From NCBI RefSeq assembly GCF_035956715.1, contig NZ_CP108381.1, positions 2,790,001 through 2,854,000 on the forward strand: a stretch of DNA of 64,000 nt, written 5' to 3'. The notes beneath the pieces are model-generated. The model was not told the origin of the DNA, did not search any database, and saw only the letters and a program-made list of their open reading frames with translations. Below, one piece after another: positions 8,414-16,922 of this stretch. A program made the translations under genes and the position numbers. How positions within the stretch are numbered: position 1 is the stretch's first letter; every line of letters begins with the position of its first letter. This DNA comes from Nocardia sp. NBC_01329 (lineage in GTDB: Bacteria; Actinomycetota; Actinomycetes; Mycobacteriales; Mycobacteriaceae).

Positions 8414-8919
8414 TGACCACGGGCGAACGGTCGAGCCCGCGGAAGCACGCGTCCACGAGTGAGATCACCCTGGTGCACATCGACTCGCCGACGATCGTCC
8501 GGGACGACCGGACGATCGCACTACCGATCCACTCATGGCTCTCGGGAGGCTTCTGGGATCTGTTCGGCCTCCCCGATCGCGGCCGGGCACTCGCCGCACT
8601 CTCGTTCGGCACCCAGGGCGCTCCGCGCACGTATCTCGCTCGGGACTGCGGTCGGCCCGCCACGTGGAAAGAGGAGCCGCTGGCGGTGAATATTCCCACC
8701 ACGATGGGTCCCGGCCCGGGAGTGCTGGAGATCTCCGGCCCGATGACATGGAGGCGGCGCCGCATGGTCGAACGCACCACTCTGGTGATCGCCCTCGCCG
8801 CCCCCATCGAACACCGGCCGCATCCGGTCCTTCCGGAACAGCTGTGGGAGGAGGACCGCTGGCACACGACCGTACTGGTGCCCGGCGTCCGGCCCGGCGC
8901 ATATTCACCGCTGTGGTAG
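8413..8919 (+). CDS. Conserved hypothetical protein coupled to GreA-like gene
   Basis: A 168-residue soluble protein with no recognised domain. It contains several Trp-containing blocks (FWDLFGLPDR, TWKEEPLAV) and no signal or membrane segment. Its ATG overlaps the GreA-like stop (TGATG), so the two are co-translated and may act together. It overlaps the convergent membrane-protein gene by 15 bases. Function not assigned. Confidence 0.6.
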   Translation: MTTGERSSPRKHASTSEITLVHIDSPTIVRDDRTIALPIHSWLSGGFWDLFGLPDRGRALAALSFGTQGAPRTYLARDCGRPATWKEEPLAVNIPTTMGPGPGVLEISGPMTWRRRRMVERTTLVIALAAPIEHRPHPVLPEQLWEEDRWHTTVLVPGVRPGAYSPLW

Positions 8920-9450
8920 AACGAGCGGATCCGGCTGCGGCAGAAGATGGGCAAGCAGCAGTTTGATCAAGAGCACAGGCCCGAACCACAGCAGGAACCC
9001 GGGCACCTCGAGTAGCACCGACGTGACCGCGACACCGAAAACGGCACCGGCGAAGGCCACGGGCGTGCGTATCCGGCGTGGCGACAGGACGACAGCCACA
9101 GCTGCCAGGAACACGATGGCGTAGATCGCCGACGCCGTCCACCAGCCGAATCCGGGCACCATCAGCGCGAGGACGAACGGCTGGATATGGGCGGCCACGA
9201 AGCCGAGGTGATGACGGGAGCTCCGCCCGGACCGGTGATACCACTGTTTCGCCGATGCGGTCGCATTCACCACCGCGCCGCCGAACAGATCGAAACCCAC
9301 CAGAGCGACCACGACCGTCACCACCGGCGACAGACTCGCGTCCCAGGCCAGAAGGCCGGCCGTCAGCGCACCCAGCACCGCGGCCGTATAGCCGAGCGCG
9401 ATCTCTTCCCCGGTCGCGTCCGGAGCGATCAATCGGTCGGTGATCGTCAT
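8905..9450 (-). CDS. Integral membrane protein, TetR-linked
   Basis: A 181-residue protein with about five hydrophobic segments (for example TAAVLGALTAGLLAWDASL and FVLALMVPGFGWWTASAIYA) and no recognised family. The ATG at 9450 overlaps the stop of the upstream TetR gene (ATGA), so regulator and membrane protein are one operon and probably share control through the operator at 10027-10044. A His-rich loop between segments 2 and 3 (KQWYHRSGRSSRHHLG) could face the cytoplasm. Function unknown. Confidence 0.75.
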   Translation of the reverse strand: MTITDRLIAPDATGEEIALGYTAAVLGALTAGLLAWDASLSPVVTVVVALVGFDLFGGAVVNATASAKQWYHRSGRSSRHHLGFVAAHIQPFVLALMVPGFGWWTASAIYAIVFLAAVAVVLSPRRIRTPVAFAGAVFGVAVTSVLLEVPGFLLWFGPVLLIKLLLAHLLPQPDPLVLPQR

Positions 9451-10016
9451 CGCCGAATACCCTCCACGCAGACCTGCACAATGGGCTCGGCCAGGTCGGC
9501 GAGCCGCACACGGTCGTCGGCCAGCCATTGCACCAGACAGCCCTCGATCGCTCCGACGATCACCGCCGCATGTCCCTCGCCGATACCGGCCCGCAGCGTC
9601 CCTTCGTTCTCGGCTTCGCGTAACAGATCCCCGATCGCCGCGCGGTTCTTCTCGTATACCGTTCCCATATCTATCGGCGTACGTGCCGACCACACGTCGA
9701 TCAGTACACGCGCGTGATCCGGGTGCGCCGCCAGCACAGCGACAGTCGCCCGGATCAGTGCGGCGAGCCGATCCAGCGCCGGCCCGGTCCCCCGCGTCTC
9801 GAGCTCTCGCTCCGCCCGGACACGATATTGATCGAACGCTGCTGTCAGCAGTTCTTCTCTGCTCTGAACTGCGAGGTAGACACTGCCTTTTGCCACTCCG
9901 GCCTCGGTGGCGACATCTTCGATCCGGGAAGCGGCGAAACCTTTCCTGGCGAATACCCGCACCGCCGCCTCGATGATCTCGGTGCGCCGGTTGTCTCGAT
10001 CTATTCTCTTCGGCAT
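9447..10016 (-). CDS. TetR-family transcriptional regulator
   Basis: This 189-residue regulator has the standard TetR N-terminal DNA-binding domain (EIIEAAVRVFARKGFAASRIEDVATEAGVAKGS split across helices 1-3, residues 12-45), then a variable ligand domain. Its ATG lies 11 bases from an 18-bp palindrome (10027-10044), strongly suggesting autorepression. It is cotranscribed with the membrane protein gene through an ATGA overlap. The ligand is unknown. Confidence 0.93.
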   Translation of the reverse strand: MPKRIDRDNRRTEIIEAAVRVFARKGFAASRIEDVATEAGVAKGSVYLAVQSREELLTAAFDQYRVRAERELETRGTGPALDRLAALIRATVAVLAAHPDHARVLIDVWSARTPIDMGTVYEKNRAAIGDLLREAENEGTLRAGIGEGHAAVIVGAIEGCLVQWLADDRVRLADLAEPIVQVCVEGIRR

Positions 10017-10026
10017 GGACTTATTA

Positions 10027-10044
10027 TGACTGACCAGTCAGTCA
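10027..10044. promoter_or_regulatory. TetR operator, TGACTGAC-CA-GTCAGTCA
   Basis: A perfect 8+2+8 inverted repeat immediately upstream of the TetR start codon. The core GACNGACNNGTCNGTC resembles the TGAC/GTCA half-sites of many TetR regulators. Its position suits autoregulation of the TetR/membrane-protein operon. Confidence 0.75.
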
Positions 10045-10230
10045 TGTGCAATGGCACCGCCGCTACCTCCGCTGCGGCGCGCCGCCGGCAGACGTGGCCG
10101 CGGCCGACGTCATCGACCGGTCCTCCCGGGAGCGAAAAACTCAGCCGATACCCGTGCGGCGTCCAGTCGAATCCGGGTCGCCTCGGTAGCGTGCTCACCG
10201 ACCACATACGAGACCATCAAGGAGAAAAGA

Positions 10231-11214
10231 GTGCGCGCAGCGGGTCGGCGGGGTATGCGGAGGCGGCTGCGTAGAGTCGCCGCGGTTGTTGCGTCGATGC
10301 TGCTGACGACCGGGGCGGGCGGGGCGGTGGTCAGTGCGGCGCCGATCGGCGCTCCTATCCTGCGAGCCCCCGCCGGTGGGTACGAAGAGCTCGTTGTGCC
10401 GTCCCACATGGGTCCGATCAAGATCCAGGTGCAGTGGGCGGCGCGCGGCGGCAGTTCGGCGCTCTATGTACTCGACGGCCTCCGTGCCCCGCACGATCAC
10501 AGTCAGTGGACCAGCGATACCGACGTACTGCAGCGGTTCGCCGACGACAACGTCACACTGGTGTTCCCGGTCGGTGGGAACTCCAGTTTCTACACCGACT
10601 GGTACCGGCCCAGCAGCACCAACGACCAGGCCTCCGCGTACAGATGGGAAACCTTCCTCACCGAGGAGCTGCCGGACTTCCTGGCGGGATACGGGGTCTC
10701 CCGAACCGACAAAGCCATCGTCGGTGCGTCCATGGGAGGCGGGGCAGCTCTGACGCTGGCCGCGCACCACCGCGACCAGTTCAGGTTCGCCGGATCGTTC
10801 TCCGGATTCCTGAACCCGACTTTCCCGCTCTGGAACGAGGCGGTCCGCGCCGCCCTGTGGGACGAGGGCCGATTCAACGTGGACGATATGTGGGGCCCGG
10901 TCGGTGACCCCGCCTGGAGCCGCAACGACCCTACGGTGCAGGCCGAACTACTGCGCGGACTACCGATGTATGTCTCGGCCGGCAACGGCACACCCGGGGC
11001 GCCCGACCTGCCGTACGGGGCCGGCAACACAGTGAACGCCATGGGCCTGGAGGCGACGGCCGCGGTAGCCGCTCGAATGTTCGGCGATCGCGTCGCAGCA
11101 CTGGGTATCCCGGCCCGTGTCGATATCGTCAACGGCACCCACACCTGGCCCTACTGGGGTCAGGCCCTGGCCACCGCCCGCCCGATGATCCTGGACGCGC
11201 TCGGCGCCCACTGA
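10231..11214 (+). CDS. Secreted Ag85-type mycolyltransferase/esterase-like protein
   Basis: A 327-residue secreted alpha/beta hydrolase of the antigen-85/esterase D family. A basic N-terminus and hydrophobic segment (RRLRRVAAVVASMLLTTG) precede Ala-Ala-Pro at about residue 38. Ser167 in GASMGGGA is the nucleophile and His304 in NGTHTWPYW matches the Ag85 histidine motif. Glu274 lies 30 residues before it, as in Ag85. The family transfers mycolates to trehalose or arabinogalactan, or acts as an esterase. The GTG at 10231 is preceded by AAGGAG at a 6-base spacing. Presence of this gene supports a mycolate-bearing host. Confidence 0.87.
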   Translation: MRAAGRRGMRRRLRRVAAVVASMLLTTGAGGAVVSAAPIGAPILRAPAGGYEELVVPSHMGPIKIQVQWAARGGSSALYVLDGLRAPHDHSQWTSDTDVLQRFADDNVTLVFPVGGNSSFYTDWYRPSSTNDQASAYRWETFLTEELPDFLAGYGVSRTDKAIVGASMGGGAALTLAAHHRDQFRFAGSFSGFLNPTFPLWNEAVRAALWDEGRFNVDDMWGPVGDPAWSRNDPTVQAELLRGLPMYVSAGNGTPGAPDLPYGAGNTVNAMGLEATAAVAARMFGDRVAALGIPARVDIVNGTHTWPYWGQALATARPMILDALGAH

Positions 11215-11749
11215 GGGAATGTGCCGATGGGCGCCGCCACCACCGCGCCGGAGAAGCCTCGGGGAGTATCGAATATCGAAGTGACCGTGGCGTGAAGGCC
11301 ATCGCATTGCCGCGGTGATGTCGTTATGGCTGCCTCGCGACGGTGCGAGCGTTTCCGTTTGTTCGTGCCGCTGGTCGCTTCCGGCCCCGCGATGGTCGTC
11401 CTCTATGGACCGACCGTGCGGGTCCGGCTGACCGATGCCGTATCGGCGCATGTGGCGGTCACCGACGCAACGACTGCCGGCTCGAAACCTCTTTCTCGGT
11501 GCCGGGGCCGCGGCAGCGCGGGCGGGTTCCGGAGCCCACCGAAAACGGCGCCCTGCGGCAGAAGCTGGGAGATGACGGGGCCCGTGGCCGACCGCCGACC
11601 ACCCGGGCGCGGCCTACCGGCGGTAGCCCCGCGGAAAGCGTCGGACATCGAACTTTGCCGATACCAACATCTTCCGAGCGAAGTTGGTGTCGAATTCCAC
11701 TGATCAATGGTGTTGCCGATGACCAATGTAACCAGTCAGGAGTGCCCTC
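11215..11749 (+). other. 535-base region without a convincing gene
   Basis: Open frames here lack coding bias or similarity. The 3' end of the mycolyltransferase-like gene overlaps a weak 8-bp hairpin (GGCGCCCA at 11203 with TGGGCGCC at 11228). The last 100 bases must hold the promoter of the terpene synthase fusion; an imperfect dyad ATACCAAC/GTTGGTGT lies at 11661-11690. I see nothing else. Confidence 0.5.
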
Positions 11750-13759
11750 ATGCCACGTGGAATCGATTCGGCTGTCTTCCCACATCTACAGACGGATCTG
11801 GACCGTGTCCGAGACGTTCTAGGACCCGTTCGGCTGGAGGGCAGGCCCGAGCTCACCGCCCTCACCGACGAAGGACCGGGCACCTCTCGCCGTTTGGTTC
11901 GTCCTACGCTGACCCTGTTGTCGTACTACCTGCTCACCGATCCCGCGACCCCGGCCGACGACCGGGTGGTGCGCGCCGCCGCCGCTGTCGAATTGCTGCA
12001 TCTGGGCTCGCTCTACCACGACGACGTCGTCGATCACGCGTACGAGCGCCGCGGCCGCCCCAGCGCCAACGTGGTGTGGGGTTCGCATATGGCGGTACTG
12101 GGCGGGGACTCCATGATGCTCACGAGCGTGCGCATGCTGGCCGAACTCGGCCGGCGGGAAGTTCTCGCGGGGGCGATCGCGGGTGAGCAGATGTGCGCGG
12201 GCATGGTGATCGAGGCCGCCGACCTGTACGTCACGTCCCGCAGCGAACAGTCCTACCTGGACGCGATCGATGGTAAGACGGCGGCGGTATTGTCGCTGGC
12301 CTGCCGGGTGGGCGCGATGCAGGCGGGCCGTGACGAGGACACCGAAGAGGCGCTGGCCCTTTTCGGCAGGCATTTCGGAATGGCCTACCAACTGCACGAC
12401 GACATCCTCGATCTGACCTCGACCGCCGAGGAGATGGGCAAACCCGTCAACGCGGATCTGCCCGAGGGGATCTACACACTTCCGGTGATCCGCGCAGCCG
12501 CCCGCGACGGGAACCTCGTGCGACTGCTCCGCCGGGCTATGACGCGGGCGCAAGCCGCGCATGCCCATGAGCTCGTCATCGCCTCCGGCGCCGTGGACGA
12601 AGCCCGAACGACAGCAGACGAATTCATGGACCGGGCTGCCGGTCGGCTTGCCGCTGTGCCCGTCGACCCACGTGTCCGCCACGCCATGATGGCCTATGCC
12701 CGGACCATTCTCGACCGGCGAACACCGGGTCCGGCGGCGGCCTCGCGGTCACCGCAGCCACCCCGAGCTCGTGGCGCCGGGCTCCCGCCACATATCGCGC
12801 AATGGTTGCGGAACTGGCTGTTGGACACCGGACTCGCCCTCACCCCCGCCGAGGCCGACTACCACCGGTGGACCGGAGCGATCCAGCTCCCGGCGCACAC
12901 CTTGACCCCGGCCGCGAACCCGGCACGCGAACAGACGACCTACGGTATGGCCGTACTGACCCTCATCCTGGACGACCTTTTCGAGGATCCGCAGCTGACG
13001 GACCCGGCGGCCGTCACGGCGCTGAGACGCGGCATGGTGGCGATGGTGCGCCGGGACCCGCAGGACCCCGCACTGCCCGGCGCGATCCCCACGGCCTGGG
13101 CGAGTCTGTGGCCGCGGCTACGTGAGGGCCGGACCCCCCGCTGGCAGGAGCGGTTCCTCGACGGCCTCGAGAACTGGTTCGAAGCGGCCGAACGCGAAGC
13201 GCGTCATCGCATCGACGGCTACATCCCGGGCACGGCCGACTACCTGCCGCTGCGGATCGCGACCAGTGGAATCGAGATCGCCCTCGCCTGCATCGAGGTG
13301 TACGAGGACGGGGAACTGCCGTCGAAACTGCGCAACCACCCGGTGATCCGCCGCTTCGAAGAACTCGCCTTCTGGGTGACTTTCGTGGAGAACGACCTGG
13401 TGGGGTTGGATCAGGACGAGGCAGATCAGGTCCCCTACAACTTGGTGCGGGCGGTACGGCACGAAACCGGGGTCACCCGCAGCGAAGCCGTCGAGCAGGT
13501 GCAGCGTCAGGTGGCGGAGCACCGCGCCCAGCTCGAGGCGGTGATCCGCTACATCCCCGGGCTCATCCGCGTGCTTCCCGGTCTGCCGGGCAGGCGGAAG
13601 GACTACGCGCAGATGTACGCGAACATCACGAATGTGGCGCTCTGGGGACGTGAGAGCGATCGGTACGAACCGACCTCCGCGTCCACCGCGCCGGACCTGG
13701 AACGTTTGCGCCGCGAGGTCTACCACCGGGCAGCGGAACCAGCTCCTACCGCACTGTAG
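11750..13759 (+). CDS. Fused prenyl diphosphate synthase - class I terpene synthase
   Basis: A 669-residue two-domain protein. Residues 1-320 are an E-prenyl diphosphate synthase with both metal motifs intact: first Asp-rich motif DDVVD at 91-95 with RRGRPS following, and second motif DDILD at 217-221. A Pro/Arg/Ala linker spans about 323-345. Residues 346-669 look like a class I terpene synthase: DDLFED at 408-413, the diphosphate-sensor-like LRIATSG at 501-507, a variant NSE region NDLVGLDQDE at 548-557 and the C-terminal RY pair at 638-639. The enzyme should make its own prenyl diphosphate and cyclise it. The domain order is opposite to fungal bifunctional synthases. The ATG follows CAGGAG. 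The product is unknown. Confidence 0.85.
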   Translation: MPRGIDSAVFPHLQTDLDRVRDVLGPVRLEGRPELTALTDEGPGTSRRLVRPTLTLLSYYLLTDPATPADDRVVRAAAAVELLHLGSLYHDDVVDHAYERRGRPSANVVWGSHMAVLGGDSMMLTSVRMLAELGRREVLAGAIAGEQMCAGMVIEAADLYVTSRSEQSYLDAIDGKTAAVLSLACRVGAMQAGRDEDTEEALALFGRHFGMAYQLHDDILDLTSTAEEMGKPVNADLPEGIYTLPVIRAAARDGNLVRLLRRAMTRAQAAHAHELVIASGAVDEARTTADEFMDRAAGRLAAVPVDPRVRHAMMAYARTILDRRTPGPAAASRSPQPPRARGAGLPPHIAQWLRNWLLDTGLALTPAEADYHRWTGAIQLPAHTLTPAANPAREQTTYGMAVLTLILDDLFEDPQLTDPAAVTALRRGMVAMVRRDPQDPALPGAIPTAWASLWPRLREGRTPRWQERFLDGLENWFEAAEREARHRIDGYIPGTADYLPLRIATSGIEIALACIEVYEDGELPSKLRNHPVIRRFEELAFWVTFVENDLVGLDQDEADQVPYNLVRAVRHETGVTRSEAVEQVQRQVAEHRAQLEAVIRYIPGLIRVLPGLPGRRKDYAQMYANITNVALWGRESDRYEPTSASTAPDLERLRREVYHRAAEPAPTAL

Positions 13760-13774
13760 CGCCCACGGCCGGCA

Positions 13775-13809
13775 GTCCCGCCCGATCCACCCTGATGATC
13801 GGGCGGGAC
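13775..13809. terminator. Strong hairpin between convergent genes
   Basis: GTCCCGCCCGATC and GATCGGGCGGGAC make a perfect 13-bp stem with a 9-base loop. It lies 15 bases after the terpene synthase stop and 6 bases before the permease stop on the other strand, so it can terminate transcription from both sides. Confidence 0.8.
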
Positions 13810-13815
13810 GCGACC

Positions 13816-14664
13816 TCAGGGCTTCGCCGGCTGCCCGGACTTCGCCGCTCCCGGGAGACGAGACCCGAGGGCGCGGGGTCCGGCGAATCCGATCCGGGGC
13901 AGGGACAGAAGAGACGAGCGGGTGCGCAGATGGAAGGCGACCAATCCGACGAGAGCGCTCGCGCCCAACCAGGCCAGTTGCACGGCGAAGCCCGCCAGCG
14001 GCGTGCCATCGGAGAAACCGGCCGCGGTCGAAGCCTGCATCGCCCCGTAGGAGGGCAGCCAGCGCACGAGATCGCTGTCCGCGCCGGCGCTGGCGATAGG
14101 GTTCTGCACGGCCATATCGACGCAGCTGATCATCGCGATGGCGAACATGCCCTCCACCTCGCGGCGCAGTAGCGCGCCGAGGGCGACACCCAGCGCGCCA
14201 TAGGTCATCGCCGCGCCGAACAACGCCGCGGCGAGCAGCACCGGCTGCCGAGGCGACCAATAGCAACAGATGATCGCGGTGGCGTAGGCACAGACCACCA
14301 CCGAGGCCACCACCAAACAGGCGATCTTCGCCGAACCCAACGCGACCCGGGGATACCCCGCCATCGACAGTCGCCGGTCGAATGCGCCACTGGTGAAGGT
14401 CGCCGCGAACATCATGAACCCGATGATCAGTGAGACCACCATCAAGGCGGCACTGAGCTGCGCGAGCTCATTCCCGTTGGCGCGCAGCACGAGACCGCTG
14501 TCCCGAAGCCGGAACGGCACCTCGATATCGGTGACGGCCACCCGGGCCAGAGTGATCAGTACGGGGACGAAGACGGCCACCAACAGCATGGCGAACCGGT
14601 TACGTGCGTGCTCGACGAGGCCGAAGCGGGTGGCGATCAGGAACAGTCGAACACCGTTGCTCAT
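13816..14664 (-). CDS. ABC transporter permease
   Basis: A 282-residue membrane protein with about six hydrophobic segments (for example FAMLLVAVFVPVLITLARVA and SAALMVVSLIIGFMMFAATF), of ABC-2 permease layout. The ATG at 14664 overlaps the ATPase stop (ATGA). An upstream in-frame extension is ignored because it overlaps the ATPase reading frame. With the ATPase it should form an exporter. It is convergent with the terpene synthase, and export of that product is only a guess. It ends in a Pro/Gly/Arg-rich, probably cytoplasmic tail. Confidence 0.82.
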   Translation of the reverse strand: MSNGVRLFLIATRFGLVEHARNRFAMLLVAVFVPVLITLARVAVTDIEVPFRLRDSGLVLRANGNELAQLSAALMVVSLIIGFMMFAATFTSGAFDRRLSMAGYPRVALGSAKIACLVVASVVVCAYATAIICCYWSPRQPVLLAAALFGAAMTYGALGVALGALLRREVEGMFAIAMISCVDMAVQNPIASAGADSDLVRWLPSYGAMQASTAAGFSDGTPLAGFAVQLAWLGASALVGLVAFHLRTRSSLLSLPRIGFAGPRALGSRLPGAAKSGQPAKP

Positions 14665-15269
14665 CCAGCCCTCTCCTGTCTGTTTCGTAGGACCCCCTCG
14701 TGCAGCCGCCACACCTGATCCAGTCGGTCGGTGTCGTGGGCGAGATGCGAGACGATCAGCACCGATCGGCCGGTGTCGCGGAACTCGGTGACCAGATCCC
14801 AGAAACGGAGATACGTCTCCCAGTCGAAACCCTGATAGGGCTCGTCGAGCAGCAGAACCTGGGGGTCGTGCATCACCGCCAATGTCAGGTTGAGCTTCTG
14901 CCGGGTGCCGCCGCTCAAGGTCGCGACCGGCTCACCGGCGTACTCGGTGAACCGGAGGATCTCCATGGTCTCCTCGGCCCGGCGCAGATCCGGGACGGAA
15001 TAGGCCGCGGCGAAGAAGTCCAGGTGCTGACGGACCGTGAAGGCGTCGTTCAGAACCACCTGCTGCGGGCAGTAACCGAACCGCCCACGGTGCCGGATGG
15101 TCCCCCGGTCCGGGCGCAGCGCTCCGGACAGGATCTTCAACAGCGTCGACTTCCCCACCCCGTTCTCACCGACGATGCCCACCAGCGTCCCCGCGGGCAA
15201 TGTGATGTCCACGCCACGCAGGACCGACCGCCTGCCGTACGAGTGGTGGACGTTCTCCACTTCCATCAT
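14661..15269 (-). CDS. ABC transporter ATP-binding protein
   Basis: A compact 202-residue ATPase with Walker A GENGVGKSTLL, signature LSGGTRQKLNL, Walker B VLLLDEPYQGFD and the H-loop in LIVSHLAHD. It lacks the C-terminal extension of drug-exporter ATPases. The chosen start is the first of two adjacent ATGs (15269), with AAGGGG 5' to it. It is the first gene of a two-gene exporter operon and is divergent from the LysM-esterase gene. Confidence 0.88.
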   Translation of the reverse strand: MMEVENVHHSYGRRSVLRGVDITLPAGTLVGIVGENGVGKSTLLKILSGALRPDRGTIRHRGRFGYCPQQVVLNDAFTVRQHLDFFAAAYSVPDLRRAEETMEILRFTEYAGEPVATLSGGTRQKLNLTLAVMHDPQVLLLDEPYQGFDWETYLRFWDLVTEFRDTGRSVLIVSHLAHDTDRLDQVWRLHEGVLRNRQERAG

Positions 15270-15521
15270 CGCCCCTTGTCTGCCGCCGATGCAGTGGACC
15301 GACATCGGTTCGCATGCTACCAACTAGCGACGAAACCCTCTGCCGCGACGTCTTATTCGCGCACACCTACGCTTCCCCGAGGCACCGCAGCCCCCTCCTG
15401 TCGGCAATGTATGGCGACAGTCGTGGTGGTCGCGATTACCGGTGACGAGGTCGCGGAGTACTGGACAACGAATTCCCGACGTTGGACACTAGAGCAATCT
15501 GCTATCGATGGGGTGAGCGGG

Positions 15522-16922
15522 ATGGTCAGGACACACACCGTTGTTGCCGGGGAAACCCTGCCGGACTTGGCGTTACGCTTCTACGGTGACGCAGGACCGG
15601 GTCGACTGATCGCCACTGCCAGCGGAATCACCGACCCCGACGACATCGCTGTCGGGCAACATCTGATCATTCCCGACTTCACGAGATACACCGCCGTCGT
15701 CGGGGACACGCTGCCGGACTTGGCATCACGCTTCCACGGTGACACCTCGTTCGCCCCGCTGATCGCCACTGCCAGCGGAATCACCCACCCCGACGACATC
15801 GATGCGGGGCAAGAGCTGATCATTCCCGATCTCACGAGATACAAGACCCTCGCGGGGGACACGCTGCCGGACTTGGCGTCACGCTTCTATGGTGACTCCT
15901 CGTTTTCCCCGCTGATCGCCACCGTCAATGGCGTCACCGGCGTCACCGGCGTCACCGGCGTCACCGATTCCGACGATATCGGCGCCGGAATCGTGCTGGC
16001 CGTATTCGCGGGGCGCAGTGACGGATTCGGACTGTCGATCGTGGACCGCAACGAGGACGACCCCCGCATGTGGTACTACCGGTTCCAGACCGGTGCGATC
16101 GGCTGGAATCCCGGGGTCAACGTCCTACTTCCCGACGACTACCGCACCAGCGGGAGCACCTATCCCGTCCTCTACCTGCTCCATGGCGGCGACGAGGACT
16201 TCCGCTCGTTCGACTTTCGGGGTATCCGGGACCTGACCGCAGGAAAGCCGATCATCGTCGTGATGCCCGACGGCGGGCGCGCGGGCTGGTACTCCAATCC
16301 GGTCAGCTCGTTCGTCGGCCCCCGGAACTGGGAGACATTCCACATCGCCCAGCTGCTCCCCTGGATCGACGCGAACTTCCGAACCTACGCCGAGTACGAC
16401 GGCCGCGCGGTCGCCGGGTTTTCGATGGGTGGCTTCGGTGCACTGAAGTACACGGCCAAGTACCACAGCCACTTCGCCTCGGTCAGCAGCCACTCCGGTC
16501 CGGCGAGTCTGCGTCGCGACTTCGGCCTGGTCGTCCATTGGGCGAACCTGTCCTCGGCGGCCGTGGAATTGGGCGGCGGCACGGTCTACGGCGCGCCGTT
16601 CTGGAACCAGACCAGGGTCAGCGCCGACAACCCGATCGAGCGTATCGGCAGCTACCGGAACAAGCGGATCTTCCTGGTCGCCGGCACCAGTCCGGATCCG
16701 GTCAACTGGTTCGACAGCGTCAACGAGAACCAAGTACTCGGCGGCCAGCGAGAGTTCCGCGCACGCCTCAGCGACGCCGGCATCCCGCATGAATGGCATG
16801 AGGCACCAGGCGGGCACGTCTTCCGGCCCGATATGTTCGCCCTCGACCTCGACGGCATCATCGCTCGGCTGCGACCGGCGGCTCTCGTGTCATCCTCGAG
16901 CGCGATGCCGGGGGCTGCATGA
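15522..16922 (+). CDS. Triple LysM-repeat protein with C-terminal esterase domain
   Basis: A 466-residue protein. Three LysM-like repeats of about 50 residues (1-50, 57-102, 107-160) share the blocks GETLPDLALRFYGD / LIATASGIT and (A)GQxLIIPD; the third has lost the end motif. Residues 165-466 form an esterase D-like alpha/beta hydrolase with nucleophile Ser301 in GFSMGGFGAL, an oxyanion-type YLLHGGDED and a late His in APGGHVFRPD. LysM domains usually bind peptidoglycan, but no signal peptide is visible at any plausible start, including a GTG at 15513 and an ATG at 15408. The third repeat contains a four-copy 9-bp repeat. Substrate unknown; a cell-wall acyl ester is one possibility. Confidence 0.78.
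   Translation: MVRTHTVVAGETLPDLALRFYGDAGPGRLIATASGITDPDDIAVGQHLIIPDFTRYTAVVGDTLPDLASRFHGDTSFAPLIATASGITHPDDIDAGQELIIPDLTRYKTLAGDTLPDLASRFYGDSSFSPLIATVNGVTGVTGVTGVTDSDDIGAGIVLAVFAGRSDGFGLSIVDRNEDDPRMWYYRFQTGAIGWNPGVNVLLPDDYRTSGSTYPVLYLLHGGDEDFRSFDFRGIRDLTAGKPIIVVMPDGGRAGWYSNPVSSFVGPRNWETFHIAQLLPWIDANFRTYAEYDGRAVAGFSMGGFGALKYTAKYHSHFASVSSHSGPASLRRDFGLVVHWANLSSAAVELGGGTVYGAPFWNQTRVSADNPIERIGSYRNKRIFLVAGTSPDPVNWFDSVNENQVLGGQREFRARLSDAGIPHEWHEAPGGHVFRPDMFALDLDGIIARLRPAALVSSSSAMPGAA
15930..15965 (+). repeat. Four tandem copies of GGCGTCACC inside LysM-esterase gene
   Basis: Four exact 9-bp units encode (Gly-Val-Thr)n between the third LysM-like repeat and the hydrolase domain. The repeat keeps frame, so copy-number change would alter only the linker length. 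Confidence 0.9.

Noticed and set aside
11326..11703. 125-codon plus-strand frame between the mycolyltransferase-like gene and the terpene fusion
   Set aside because: No ribosome-binding site, domain or coding bias; treated as intergenic.
14700..15521. Upstream extension of the LysM-esterase frame across the ABC ATPase gene
   Set aside because: The extension is antisense to the ATPase and carries no signal or domain; the LysM repeats begin at the ATG at 15522.
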